Below, piece by piece: positions 52,186-61,239 of a stretch of 64,000 nt of DNA. The notes under the pieces were generated by a model. That model was not told where the DNA came from. It searched no databases and saw only the letters and a list, made by a program, of their open reading frames with translations. The DNA comes from Maricaulis sp048270095. Lineage in GTDB: Bacteria > Pseudomonadota > Alphaproteobacteria > Caulobacterales > Maricaulaceae. The stretch covers positions 106,226 to 170,225 of the forward strand of contig NZ_JBLWTL010000004.1 in the NCBI RefSeq assembly GCF_048270095.1, written 5' to 3'. Numbering within the stretch: the stretch's first letter is position 1; each line of letters begins with the position of its first letter. The position numbers and the translations under genes are program-made.

Positions 52186-53373
52186 TCAGACTCCGAACAG
52201 ATCTTTGGCGATGATATTGCGCTGAATCTCATTGGACCCACCGAAAATCGAAAGCTTGCGATTATTGAAATAGCTGGCGGCACTGGCGGCTGCTTCCGGC
52301 GGGGCGACGGCGAGATTGCCGGCCAGCGCATCCAGCGGGAAGGGGGCTGCTGCCGGACCGAGGGCGCGGCGGGCGAGATCGTCGAGATTTTGCCGGATGA
52401 CCGTACCCTTGATCTTCAGCATGGACGCGATGGTGTTGGAGGCGGCACCGCCAGAGGCATCGACCAGAACGCGCAGATTGGTCATGCGCAGGGCTTCCAG
52501 ATCGATCTCGGCCTCGGCAATGCGCGCCGCGAAGAGCGGGTCCTCGATCAGCGGCTTGCCGTGGCGCTTCAGCTTGCGGGCCAGCGCCTTGAGCTCGTGT
52601 AGCGCCTGGGTCGAGGCGCCGACGCCGGCAATGCCGGTACGCTCATGGGTGAGGAGGAATTTGGCGATGGTCCAGCCTTCATTCTCGACGCCAACCAGGT
52701 TGGAGACCGGCACGCGGACATCGGAGAAGAAGACCTCATTCACTTCATAGCCGCCCTCGATCAGCTTGATCGGGCGCACTTCAATGCCAGGGGTCTTGAT
52801 GTCGACCAGCACGAAGGAAATCCCTTCCTGGCGCTTGCCCTCGGTGGAGGTGCGCACGAGGCAGAAGATCTTGTCGGCATACTGGCCCAGCGTGGTCCAG
52901 GTCTTCTGGCCATTGATGATGTAGTCATCGCCTTCGCGGATGGCGCGGGTCTTCAGACTGGCGAGATCGGAGCCGGCACCGGGTTCGGAATAGCCCTGAC
53001 ACCACCAATCCGTTCCATCGAGGATGCGCGGCAGGATGTCGGCTTTCTGTTTCTCGGTACCGAATTTGATCAGGACGGGGCCAAGCATGCCCAGACCGAA
53101 GGGGACGATGCGCGGCGCATTCGCCATGCAGCATTCCTCGTCGAAGATATGGCGCTGCACGGCGTTCCAGCCCGGGCCGCCATATTCGACCGGCCAGGTC
53201 GCGGCGAGCCAGTTGCGGCTCTGCAAGGTCGCGTGCCAACTTTCGATGTCGGCCTTGCCAAGCTCTTCGCCATTACGAACCTTGGTCGCGATTTCTGTCG
53301 AAAGATTATCTTTGAGAAAACTGCGGACTTCCGCGCGGAAGGCGTCTTCCTCGGGCGTGAAGTTGAGATCCAT
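52186..53373 (-). CDS. Acyl-CoA dehydrogenase, large (PimC-like) subunit
   Basis: 395 residues from the ATG at 53371-53373, with GAGGAGC upstream. WHATLQSRNWLAATWPVEYGG, YSEPGAGSDLASLKT (FAD/substrate loop), GQKTWTT and NNRKLSIFGGSNEIQRNIIAK. The usual catalytic Glu (in IYEGT) is Gly here, so the base must come from elsewhere or from the partner. Cotranscribed with the small subunit. Confidence 0.9.
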   Translation of the reverse strand: MDLNFTPEEDAFRAEVRSFLKDNLSTEIATKVRNGEELGKADIESWHATLQSRNWLAATWPVEYGGPGWNAVQRHIFDEECCMANAPRIVPFGLGMLGPVLIKFGTEKQKADILPRILDGTDWWCQGYSEPGAGSDLASLKTRAIREGDDYIINGQKTWTTLGQYADKIFCLVRTSTEGKRQEGISFVLVDIKTPGIEVRPIKLIEGGYEVNEVFFSDVRVPVSNLVGVENEGWTIAKFLLTHERTGIAGVGASTQALHELKALARKLKRHGKPLIEDPLFAARIAEAEIDLEALRMTNLRVLVDASGGAASNTIASMLKIKGTVIRQNLDDLARRALGPAAAPFPLDALAGNLAVAPPEAAASAASYFNNRKLSIFGGSNEIQRNIIAKDLFGV

Positions 53374-53528
53374 GCTGTGCTCCTCGATATCGACCAATGG
53401 GCGGGGCCGGTCTGATGCCGGTCTCCGGTGCTTTCGTGTTTCCGGTATGTATTTAAGGCCAAGCGGGGCGGGATGGATAGGGGGATGCTGACTCTCGCGG
53501 TCCGGAAAATTGCCGCACCGGCCGGGCG

Positions 53529-54134
53529 CTAGAGCAGGCCGCGCGCCGCCAGGTCTTCGCGTAGCTTGGTCTCGCCGGTGAACAGCTCGGAATCAAAGCC
53601 GAATTCGCGCGCCGCAATGACATTGGCCTCGCGGTCGTCGAAGAAGACCACGTCGGCCGGGTCGTGGCGCAAACGCGCGGCGGTGATCTCGTAAATGCGC
53701 CGGTCCGGCTTGATCACGCCCTCATGCGCCGAGACGATGGTATCGCGCATATGGCGCATGGCCGGATAGAGCCGGTTGACGGGCTCAACCCATTCGGCGG
53801 GTAGATTGGTGAGGGCGTATTGCGGCACGCCGCGTGCGGCGAGGGCTTCGATCGCTTCGGCGGTGCCGGGGACGGAGCCCTTGAGCATTTCGGGGAAGCG
53901 GGTTTCCCAGGCGGTGATGGCCGCTTCATGCTCGGGATATTGCGCGATCAGGGCGCGGCGATTCTCGGCCATTGGCACGCCGCGATCATGCGCCTGGTGC
54001 CAGTCCATCGCGCAAACACGGCCCAGGAAGTCCTGGACCGCGTCTTCATTTCTGAAAATCTTGCGATAGAGATAGGCAGGCGACCAGTCCAGCAGGACTT
54101 TGCCCAGATCCCACAGGACAGCCTTGTGAGCCAT
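53529..54134 (-). CDS. HAD-family phosphatase
   Basis: 201 residues from the ATG at 54132-54134. Motif I VLWDLGKVLLDW (nucleophile Asp), motif II YALTNLP, lysine VIKPDRRIYE and acidic motif VVFFDDREANV. YihX-like haloacid dehalogenase superfamily sugar or nucleotide phosphatase; substrate unknown. Starts 13 bases after rpmJ. Confidence 0.88.
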   Translation of the reverse strand: MAHKAVLWDLGKVLLDWSPAYLYRKIFRNEDAVQDFLGRVCAMDWHQAHDRGVPMAENRRALIAQYPEHEAAITAWETRFPEMLKGSVPGTAEAIEALAARGVPQYALTNLPAEWVEPVNRLYPAMRHMRDTIVSAHEGVIKPDRRIYEITAARLRHDPADVVFFDDREANVIAAREFGFDSELFTGETKLREDLAARGLL

Positions 54135-54147
54135 CGACTGTGAAAGC

Positions 54148-54273
54148 CTAGCCGGCACGGGCTTTGAAGCGAGGATCGGTCTTGTTGATCACATAGACAC
54201 GACCGCCACGTTTCACGACCTTGCAATCACGGTGACGATTTTTCAGCGACTTTAGAGAGCTGCGGACTTTCAT
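54148..54273 (-). CDS. rpmJ: Ribosomal protein bL36
   Basis: 41 residues: MKVRSSLKSLKNRHRDCKV then VKRGGRVYVINKTDPRFKARAG. A single cysteine remains, so this is the zinc-free L36 form. Too short for standard ORF cut-offs. The ATG at 54271-54273 has GCCTTGC upstream. The 225-bp region to the next gene (54274-54498) holds no other gene. Confidence 0.93.
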   Translation of the reverse strand: MKVRSSLKSLKNRHRDCKVVKRGGRVYVINKTDPRFKARAG

Positions 54274-54498
54274 GGCAAGGCCTTCGTGTTGACACGCATT
54301 GAATAAGGAGGGCGCGAAGTAGCCGAGGGCCGGTGCAGTGTCAACGGGGACGTGCGGTTCGAGGCGTCGGACGGCAGGATAGTCGGCAATTGCGGCGGGT
54401 GCGATGCGGCGGGTGCGAAATTTATTACATATGGTTAAGAAAACAGCATTCCCCGCCCGAAAAATCTGCTATGTGTGCGCGGTCACAAGGAGACTGAC

Positions 54499-54843
54499 AT
54501 GCGTTTTGAACTGATGATCGCGGCTTCGGCCGCAGCACTACTGCTCGCTTCCTGTTCCGATGGTACGGGCGAGAGCGCCGAAGACAATATGGATTCGGCA
54601 GCCGAGCAAATGGAAGACGCCGCTGATGCTATGGGCGACGCCGCTCAACAGGCCGGCGAAGACATGGGCATTGTCGAAGAAGAGACCGTTGGCGATCACC
54701 TGCAGGACGCCGCCGACGCAACTGGCGAAGCGCTCCAGGATGCAGCCGACGCAACCGGCGATGCCATCCAGGACGCGGCCGAGGCCGTTGAAGATGCGGT
54801 CACACCGCCAGCCGACGAGCCAGCGACCGACGAACCCCAGTAA
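54499..54843 (+). CDS. Repeat lipoprotein (YtxH-like helices)
   Basis: 114 residues from the ATG at 54499 (AAGGAG upstream). Lipobox LLASC with C19. After an acidic linker, 11-residue amphipathic repeats occur: DAADATGEALQ, DAADATGDAIQ, DAAEAVEDAVT, like late-embryogenesis-abundant repeats. Very acidic. Probably an outer- or inner-membrane lipoprotein; function unknown. A 15-bp perfect hairpin follows. Confidence 0.72.
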   Translation: MRFELMIAASAAALLLASCSDGTGESAEDNMDSAAEQMEDAADAMGDAAQQAGEDMGIVEEETVGDHLQDAADATGEALQDAADATGDAIQDAAEAVEDAVTPPADEPATDEPQ

Positions 54844-54868
54844 TCGGGGCAGACTGAACTGAGACTGC

Positions 54869-54905
54869 CAGATCGTATCCGGGCGTCAGGCCCGGATACG
54901 ATCTG
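54869..54905. terminator. 15-bp perfect hairpin after the lipoprotein gene
   Basis: CAGATCGTATCCGGG pairs with CCCGGATACGATCTG around a 7-nt loop. No T-run, so it may be a factor-independent hairpin, an RNA stabiliser, or a protein site. Confidence 0.55.
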
Positions 54906-54976
54906 ATGGCTTTGCCGGCCTGATCTTGTTCCGCCGGCAGGATGGGTATTCTGCAGGGCAGGCCCTGGATGCCGCC

Positions 54977-55747
54977 CTAATTGTGCTCCTGCATCGCGCC
55001 GAGCTGCGCGCGATAGTGCCGGCCCACCGGAATCTCGGCACCGTTGGCAAGATTGACGGTGCACGAATTACCGTCGCTGACGACTTCGCTGATATCCTGC
55101 AGGTTGACCATATGGGACCGGTGCACGCGCCGGATTGATGTGCCTGAGAATTCCTTCTCCAGACTCGCCATCGTCGCTCGGACCATCACCTTCTCGTGCC
55201 GTGTATGGATGAAGACATAGTCCTTGCAGGCTTCGATTCTCGTGACGTCGGCCATCGCGATGCGCTGTGATCGATTACCTGTCTTGGCCCAGTAGAACCT
55301 GTCCGGTGCGCCGGCTGTCCCGTTGGGCGGTGACGCCTGGTCGAGTTCGCGGGCGGCAGTTCGGACCGCGTTGAGAATCGGTGCCACCAAAAGCCGCTGA
55401 CGCACACGCTCCAGAGCTTCGCACAAACGCTCCGGATGAATGGGTTTGAGGACAAAATCGGTTGCCGCAACATCGAAGGCCTGCGACGCAAACTGATCAA
55501 AGGCGGTCACGAAGATCACCTGCGGCGCACCGCGAGTACTCAATTCCCGCGCCAGGCTGAGGCCGTCCATACCCGGCATGTCGATATCAACGAGTACCAG
55601 GTCGGGCTTCCTTGCATCAAAGGCGTGCAGTGCGGCCAGGCCATTCTTGGCTGTCGCGACCACGGTGATGCCTTCCAACGAGGCCAGCAAATGCTCAAGA
55701 TTGGCGACCGCGAGCGGTTCGTCATCCACGATCAGTACTTTTATCAT
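54977..55747 (-). CDS. LytTR-type response regulator
   Basis: 256 residues from the ATG at 55745-55747. Receiver domain with VLIVDDEP, phospho-Asp in VLVDIDMPGMDG and the Lys in FVLKPIHPER. A C-terminal LytTR DNA-binding domain: RIEACKDYVFIHTR and IRRVHRSHMVNLQDI. Its ATG overlaps the kinase TGA (ATGA). Probably controls the divergent TonB receptor. Confidence 0.93.
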   Translation of the reverse strand: MIKVLIVDDEPLAVANLEHLLASLEGITVVATAKNGLAALHAFDARKPDLVLVDIDMPGMDGLSLARELSTRGAPQVIFVTAFDQFASQAFDVAATDFVLKPIHPERLCEALERVRQRLLVAPILNAVRTAARELDQASPPNGTAGAPDRFYWAKTGNRSQRIAMADVTRIEACKDYVFIHTRHEKVMVRATMASLEKEFSGTSIRRVHRSHMVNLQDISEVVSDGNSCTVNLANGAEIPVGRHYRAQLGAMQEHN

Positions 55748-56880
55748 GCGTGATCCTCCGAAGAGTCTGAGGGTTCGGCCCGGCTGACGGGGATGGTGAG
55801 CTGGCACTCAAACTGGTTTTCGCCGAGCGGGCCGCACGTCAACTCTCCGGCCCCGGAGAACAGGATTTCCGTGCGTTGCTTGAGGTTGGCGATGCCGATC
55901 CCGTCGCTGGCCATTTCGTCGCAGGCTTCCGGTCCGGCTGGCACATAGCCATCATTGCGGACGCTGATGCAGCATTTCGAGCCGGGTGCGTCGGCGACCT
56001 CGACCGTTGCGGTCACCAGGGTGACGGATCTGGCGACGCTATGCTTGACGACATTCTCCAGCAGAGGCTGGAGCGTGAAGCGCGGGATCGCCACGTTGAG
56101 GTAGCGGTCCGGGATGTTCCAGACGACGGTCAGGCGGTCCGGGAAGCGCAAGGCTTCAATCTGCAGATAGAGCTCGGTTGATTCAATCTCGTCGGCAATC
56201 GAGGCCAGCGGACTGGCGCTGTGCTTCAGACTGCGCCGTAATAGTTCACCCAGCGAGGCGACCGCGTCGACGGCATCAGATTTGCGCTCCAGCGTGACGA
56301 GCGCGGAGATGGTGTTCAAGGCATTGAACAGAAAATGTGGGTTGATCTGGGTCTCCAGTCGCGCGAGGCGCGCCCGGGTAAAGGAAATCTCCAGACCCCG
56401 GACCCGGGCCTCCTCCTGGCGGCGTCGAATTTGGTGCAAAAGCACCAGCATCAGGGCGAGCCACAGAATGACCCGTGGACCGGCGGTCGCCAGCATGCTG
56501 AAGAGATAGGTGTTCCAGAAGCGGGTCGTCGACGACAGGATGTCCGGCACCATGAAAATCCCGTAGGACGTCACCTCCACTGCCGGATTGGCGAGGACAC
56601 CGAATATCACCGCGAGCCATCGCCAGACTACCGGTGTGCCTGTGTGAAGGAATGGCGTGAGGATCAGTTGGCAAACCGCCAGGCTGCTCAATGTATAGAC
56701 GCTGAAGTGCGCCAGTATGTGTGGCTTGTCGCCCAACCCATCGGCGCGAGGCATGCTGAGGGCGCCGAGCGTGTCGGTGAGGGTGAGCGCCAGAATCAAC
56801 GCCACTGCCCACAACCGGATTTGCAGCACGGGATCGAGGCGTTGTAGCGGGGCGGTCAAGGTATCGAGCGTTATCTTCAT
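55744..56880 (-). CDS. LytS/YpdA-type sensor histidine kinase
   Basis: 378 residues. Four or so membrane helices in residues 20-160 without an obvious large sensor domain. The His_kinase segment LARLETQINPHFLFNALNTIS holds the phospho-His. The ATPase part has LQPLLENVVKHSV and SDGIGIANLKQR (G-box). Cognate regulator is the next gene. The 200-bp intergenic region towards the TonB receptor is where regulatory sites should be. Confidence 0.92.
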   Translation of the reverse strand: MKITLDTLTAPLQRLDPVLQIRLWAVALILALTLTDTLGALSMPRADGLGDKPHILAHFSVYTLSSLAVCQLILTPFLHTGTPVVWRWLAVIFGVLANPAVEVTSYGIFMVPDILSSTTRFWNTYLFSMLATAGPRVILWLALMLVLLHQIRRRQEEARVRGLEISFTRARLARLETQINPHFLFNALNTISALVTLERKSDAVDAVASLGELLRRSLKHSASPLASIADEIESTELYLQIEALRFPDRLTVVWNIPDRYLNVAIPRFTLQPLLENVVKHSVARSVTLVTATVEVADAPGSKCCISVRNDGYVPAGPEACDEMASDGIGIANLKQRTEILFSGAGELTCGPLGENQFECQLTIPVSRAEPSDSSEDHA

Positions 56881-57081
56881 GCCGTGAGCTTACAGAAAAA
56901 CGCCCGGGGCGAGTGGGTTTTCATGCGCCAAACAGCGGCTTCGTCGAAAATCGCAAACATTGGTCGATGCACATCATGCGTCCGTCGCAGCGCCCGGTGA
57001 CGGCTCCGGGACGGCCTCTAGAAACCCCCTTCTTCATGGCCGCGCATCGAGTGATGCAGGGCATAATCCAAGGGGAATATC

Positions 57082-60000
57082 ATGAAACGTATCAAACATG
57101 CCTTGCTGGGCTCGACCGCCTACGCAATGGCGCTCGCGACGGGGGTTGTCGCAGTGCCCATGCTGACGCCGGTCGCCAGCGCGCAGGATTACACGACGGG
57201 CGCCATCTCGGGCACCGTGGCAACGCCAGGCGGCGAGCCGGTTGCCGGCGCCAATGTTACGCTGGTGTCGCAGTCCCAGGGTTTCACGCGCGAATTGACC
57301 ACCGGCTCCAACGGTGTCTTCCGCGCGACCCTGCTGCCTCAGGGCGACTATTCCGTGACGATCACGGCCCCGGGTTTCGCCGACATGGCCGATACGATCC
57401 GCATCACGGTCGGCGGCCAGTCCAATTACAGCTTCCAGGCCATGCCGGCCGGCTCCAGTGATGTCATCACTGTGACCGGTTCTGCGGTGCAGCAGCTGCA
57501 ATTCCAGCAGACCACGTCCGGCCTGAATATGGATGTCGGGGAGATGATGGCCACCCTGCCAATCGGACGCTCGATCGAGGCGCTGGTCCAGCTGGCCCCG
57601 ACGGTCGTTCAGGGCGACAGCGCGTTTGGTGCGGTCGGCGGTGCATCGAATGTACCGGCCATCGGCGGCGGTTCGTCTGCTGAAAATGCGTTCTATATCA
57701 ACGGTCTGAACATCACGAACTTCGACACCTATGTCGGTGGCGCAACCGTGCCTTTTGACTTCTATCAGACGGTTGAGGTCAAGAATGGTGGCTATCCGGC
57801 CGAGTTCGGTCGTGCGACTGGCGGCGTGATCAACGGTGTCACCAAGTCGGGCACCAATGAGTTCATGTTCGCGATTCACGGCAATTGGACGCCACAGTCC
57901 CTGCGTGCCCAGAGCCCGGACACCTATCTCTCGCGCAATGCGCTTGACGACAACACGACCTGGGATGTCACGGTCGAAGCGGGCGGCGCACTTATTCCTG
58001 ACCGTCTGTTCGCCTATGGCCTCTACCAGCACAATGACTATTACAACTCGAACGCTTCCATCTCGGGCGGATCGGTTGACATCGACGAGCGGGACGATCC
58101 GTTCTTCGGATTCAAGCTCGATGGTTATGTTACCGACGATCATCACCTTGAGTTCACCTATTTCGACACAACGCGCACGACCTCCCGGACGGCGCTTGCG
58201 TTCGACGGTGTGGACACGATCGGTGGCGTGATCGGTGGGACGACCTTCGAGAATGGCGGCGTCAGTTACGTCGCGAAATACACCGGCAATATCACGGATA
58301 ACTTCACGATTTCCGCCGCGTATGGCGTCAGTGAGGATTCGGGCACCACAACTGCGCTCGATCCGAGCCTGCCTTACATCATTGATGTGCGTTCCGGCAC
58401 GGCCACACGGGTTGGTCCACAGACCACGTTCAGCAATGATTTCAACGATACCCGTCGTGAGTTCTACCGGATCGATGGCGACTTCTTCTTCGATTTCATG
58501 GGCGAGCACCATCTGCGTATCGGCTATGATAATGAGGCTCTGACCCTGAATCACCTCAGCAATCGCACGGGCGGCGTCTACTGGCGCCTGTTCACGGTGA
58601 GCGCAGCGACGTCGGCGATCTATGGCCTGCCAGCAGGCGCTGAAGTGGCCCGTAGCGAAACCGGCCGGTTTGGTGGTCTTGTCGAGGGTGAGAATGAATC
58701 CTTCTATATCCAGGATTCCTGGGACGTTACAGATCAGCTGAACCTGCAGATTGGTCTGCGCAATGATCACTTCGTCACGCACAATCTCATTGGTGAGACG
58801 CCGATCGACCTCGAAAACAATTGGGGCCCTCGTCTCGGCTTCAATTATGACGTGTTTGGCGATGGCGGGACGCGCTTTTTCGGTAGCTTCGGCCGCTATT
58901 TCATTCCGCCAGCACTGAACATGAACTATCGTGGAGCCGACCTCTACGTCCGTGAGTATTTCGAGTTGGCTTCGGCTGATATCGCCAACGCTTCGATTGT
59001 TCCCGGTGCCGCGATCACCGCGCTGAACTCCGACATCACGGCGATCGGCGGCGGCTCTGCCTGTCCGGCCGGGGTTCTCCAGGCGGCAGGCGATCTCGGC
59101 TGCTCGATTTTCGGGGACGGTAGTCAGGAGCAGGCGATCTCGAAGACTTCGCAGCAGCTCACCGCCACCAGCGAAGACGAGTTCGCGCTCGGCTTTGAAC
59201 ACCAGCTCAATGATGACTGGACCCTGGGTCTACGCGCGACGTGGCGTGTGCTGAATGACGTCTCCGAGGACGTCGCCATTGATGATGCCATCGTCGCTTA
59301 CTGTGCCGATAACGGGATCGTCGGTTGTGCGGCGAACTGGACGGGTGATCACCAGTACGTGATCATGAATCCAGGCGAGGCTATCGATGTCTGGACGCGT
59401 GAACCGCTTCCTGGCGATACTGATATCAGCCTGATCCACCTGACGGCCGATCAGCTGAACCTTCCCGTTGCCGAGCGTGAATATGCGGCACTGGAGCTGA
59501 CCTTCGATCGCGCTTTCGACGGTGTCTGGGGGCTTCGTGGTTCCTATGTCTGGTCGACTTCGATCGGCAATTATGAAGGCACTGTCCTGTCTGATAATGG
59601 TCAGACGGATGCGGGTACGACGATCCTTTATGATCACCCGGGTCTGGCGGATAATGCCTATGGCTTCCTGCCGAACCACCGTCGCCACGCCTTCAAGGTC
59701 TGGGGTTCCTATCAACTGACCCAGGATGTGTTGTTGGGTGCAAACATGGCTATCACCTCGCCACGCCAATACGGGTGCCGCGGTGTTCACCCGACTGATG
59801 CATCTGCAGCGGCATACGGTGCATCGTCTTGGTATTGCCAAGGCACACCTTCGCGTCGTGGTTCCGAGTTCGAGGCTGAATGGGAAACCCGCTTCGACAT
59901 GTCGGCGCGTTACACGGTGCCAAACTCGCAGTTTGGTGATCTGGTTCTGCGGGCAGATGTTTTCAATCTGTTCGACAGCCATGCCGGTGTTGATTTCAAC

Positions 60001-60105
60001 GAAAGCGGTGATCTCAGCTCGGGCGCAGCGAACCCGAACTACCAGGCTGTCACATCCTATCAGGCGCCACGCTCGGTCCGGATCGGTTTCGACTGGGCAT
60101 TCTAG
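57082..60105 (+). CDS. TonB-dependent receptor with carboxypeptidase-regulatory-like domain
   Basis: 1007 residues; AAGGGGAAT upstream. Signal peptide of about 35 residues ending PVASAQ. CarboxypepD_reg-like domain about 40-112 (TGAISGTVATPGGEPVAGANV), a TonB-box-like region near 125 (SSDVITVTGS), plug (GRSIEALVQLAPTVV and GGYPAEFGRATGGVINGVT), and a large barrel ending in F (FDWAF). Oar/SusC-like receptors import peptides, glycans or siderophores; substrate unknown. Divergent from the LytTR/LytS pair. Terminator at 60150. Confidence 0.92.
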   Translation: MKRIKHALLGSTAYAMALATGVVAVPMLTPVASAQDYTTGAISGTVATPGGEPVAGANVTLVSQSQGFTRELTTGSNGVFRATLLPQGDYSVTITAPGFADMADTIRITVGGQSNYSFQAMPAGSSDVITVTGSAVQQLQFQQTTSGLNMDVGEMMATLPIGRSIEALVQLAPTVVQGDSAFGAVGGASNVPAIGGGSSAENAFYINGLNITNFDTYVGGATVPFDFYQTVEVKNGGYPAEFGRATGGVINGVTKSGTNEFMFAIHGNWTPQSLRAQSPDTYLSRNALDDNTTWDVTVEAGGALIPDRLFAYGLYQHNDYYNSNASISGGSVDIDERDDPFFGFKLDGYVTDDHHLEFTYFDTTRTTSRTALAFDGVDTIGGVIGGTTFENGGVSYVAKYTGNITDNFTISAAYGVSEDSGTTTALDPSLPYIIDVRSGTATRVGPQTTFSNDFNDTRREFYRIDGDFFFDFMGEHHLRIGYDNEALTLNHLSNRTGGVYWRLFTVSAATSAIYGLPAGAEVARSETGRFGGLVEGENESFYIQDSWDVTDQLNLQIGLRNDHFVTHNLIGETPIDLENNWGPRLGFNYDVFGDGGTRFFGSFGRYFIPPALNMNYRGADLYVREYFELASADIANASIVPGAAITALNSDITAIGGGSACPAGVLQAAGDLGCSIFGDGSQEQAISKTSQQLTATSEDEFALGFEHQLNDDWTLGLRATWRVLNDVSEDVAIDDAIVAYCADNGIVGCAANWTGDHQYVIMNPGEAIDVWTREPLPGDTDISLIHLTADQLNLPVAEREYAALELTFDRAFDGVWGLRGSYVWSTSIGNYEGTVLSDNGQTDAGTTILYDHPGLADNAYGFLPNHRRHAFKVWGSYQLTQDVLLGANMAITSPRQYGCRGVHPTDASAAAYGASSWYCQGTPSRRGSEFEAEWETRFDMSARYTVPNSQFGDLVLRADVFNLFDSHAGVDFNESGDLSSGAANPNYQAVTSYQAPRSVRIGFDWAF

Positions 60106-60149
60106 TAGCAGCTTCAACCGGATCCCGGTTGCAAGTTGAGTAAATGAGA

Positions 60150-60182
60150 GGGGCGAGCCTGTTTGGTTCGCCCCTTTTTTTC
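60150..60182 (+). terminator. Terminator of TonB receptor gene
   Basis: 10-bp stem GGGGCGAGCC / GGTTCGCCCC (one G-T pair), 5-nt loop, then eight T. Confidence 0.9.
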
Positions 60183-60367
60183 ATGCATTGAACGGTTTTG
60201 ACGCGACTGGTCGCAGTCTTCCGGCCGTTGGTCGCCAAGCCGTCGCGAGGCGGCGGTGTGCCCGATATCCTGTGTCCGGGTTGGAATACACGAGGTCGCA
60301 TGGACTCGGTGCCTGCAGCTCCAGGTCGATGCGAAACTTCCTGCTCACTTTACTACCTCCGAACTGG

Positions 60368-60395
60368 ATTGGCCGGCGTCCGCGCCGGCCAATTT
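60368..60395 (+). terminator. Hairpin in the 270-bp region before DUF1194
   Basis: ATTGGCCGGCG / CGCCGGCCAAT with a 4-nt loop followed by TT. No gene was seen in 60183-60453, so it may end a short non-coding transcript or lie in the DUF1194 leader. Confidence 0.45.
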
Positions 60396-60453
60396 CCCCG
60401 GCTTACAACATCGTCAGTTGCCCTTGCCCGGCCGCCCCCATAGTTTCGCCCGC

Positions 60454-61239
60454 ATGATCCATTTTGGTAATTGCGTTTCGGCCGCCCTCGCGGCCGTTTG
60501 TGTAAGCGGGCTGGCGGGCAATGCCGCCGCGCAGGATGATCGCGTCGATGTTGATGTCGAACTCGTGCTCGCGGTCGATATTTCCTATTCCGTCGACGAA
60601 GAAGAGGCGCATCGCCAGCGTGAGGGCTATGTCGCGGCCCTGGCGCATGAAGATGTGATCCGCTCGATCCAGGGTGGCCCGCTGGGGCGGATCGCCGTCA
60701 CCTACGTCGAGTGGGCCGATGCCGGCTTTCAGCGCGCCGCCGCCGACTGGACCGTAATCGCCAATGAGGATGATGCGCTGGGATTCGCGGCCCGGGTGGC
60801 CGCGGCGCCGTTCGAGCGTGGCCACTATACCGCAATCGGCTCGGCAATCGCCGATGGCGTCCGCCGCATCGACGAAAATGATTACACGGCCCCGCGCCTG
60901 ATCATCGATATTTCCGGAGACGGTCCGCAAAATCAGGGCCTGCCACTGGATCGCGCCCACGCCCTCGCTGACCAGTCCGGCATCGTCGTCAATGGTCTGC
61001 CCGTCATCTCGGCCCGTGAGGGGCGCTGGGTCAGACCGGTCGAGGTCAATCTCGAAGGCTATTTCCGCGAAAATGTCATTACGGGTCCGGGAGCTTTCGT
61101 ATTGCCGGCCCGGGCCGAGGACGAGTTTCGTGTCGCCATATTGCGCAAGCTTGTGCTCGAGATCGCCGGCGCCATGCCGTCGCGGTCCGAGCTTGCCCTG
61201 CCGGACGCGGTGCAAGGTGAATTGGGGCGCGCGCCGTGA
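60454..61239 (+). CDS. DUF1194 exported vWA-like protein 1
   Basis: 261 residues from the ATG at 60454. Signal peptide (MIHFGNCVSAALAAVCVSG ending NAAAQ). vWA-like fold with VELVLAVDISYSVDEEEAHRQ (MIDAS DxSxS), PLGRIAVTYVEWADAGFQ and DISGDGPQNQG. DUF1194 proteins are exported and of unknown role. No Shine-Dalgarno is obvious. The next gene, a paralogue, overlaps its stop. Confidence 0.88.
   Translation: MIHFGNCVSAALAAVCVSGLAGNAAAQDDRVDVDVELVLAVDISYSVDEEEAHRQREGYVAALAHEDVIRSIQGGPLGRIAVTYVEWADAGFQRAAADWTVIANEDDALGFAARVAAAPFERGHYTAIGSAIADGVRRIDENDYTAPRLIIDISGDGPQNQGLPLDRAHALADQSGIVVNGLPVISAREGRWVRPVEVNLEGYFRENVITGPGAFVLPARAEDEFRVAILRKLVLEIAGAMPSRSELALPDAVQGELGRAP

Noticed and set aside
57034..59202. 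A 722-codon open frame antisense to the TonB receptor
   Set aside because: It is a codon-bias shadow: no ribosome site, no family-like motifs, and the opposite strand encodes a clear receptor.
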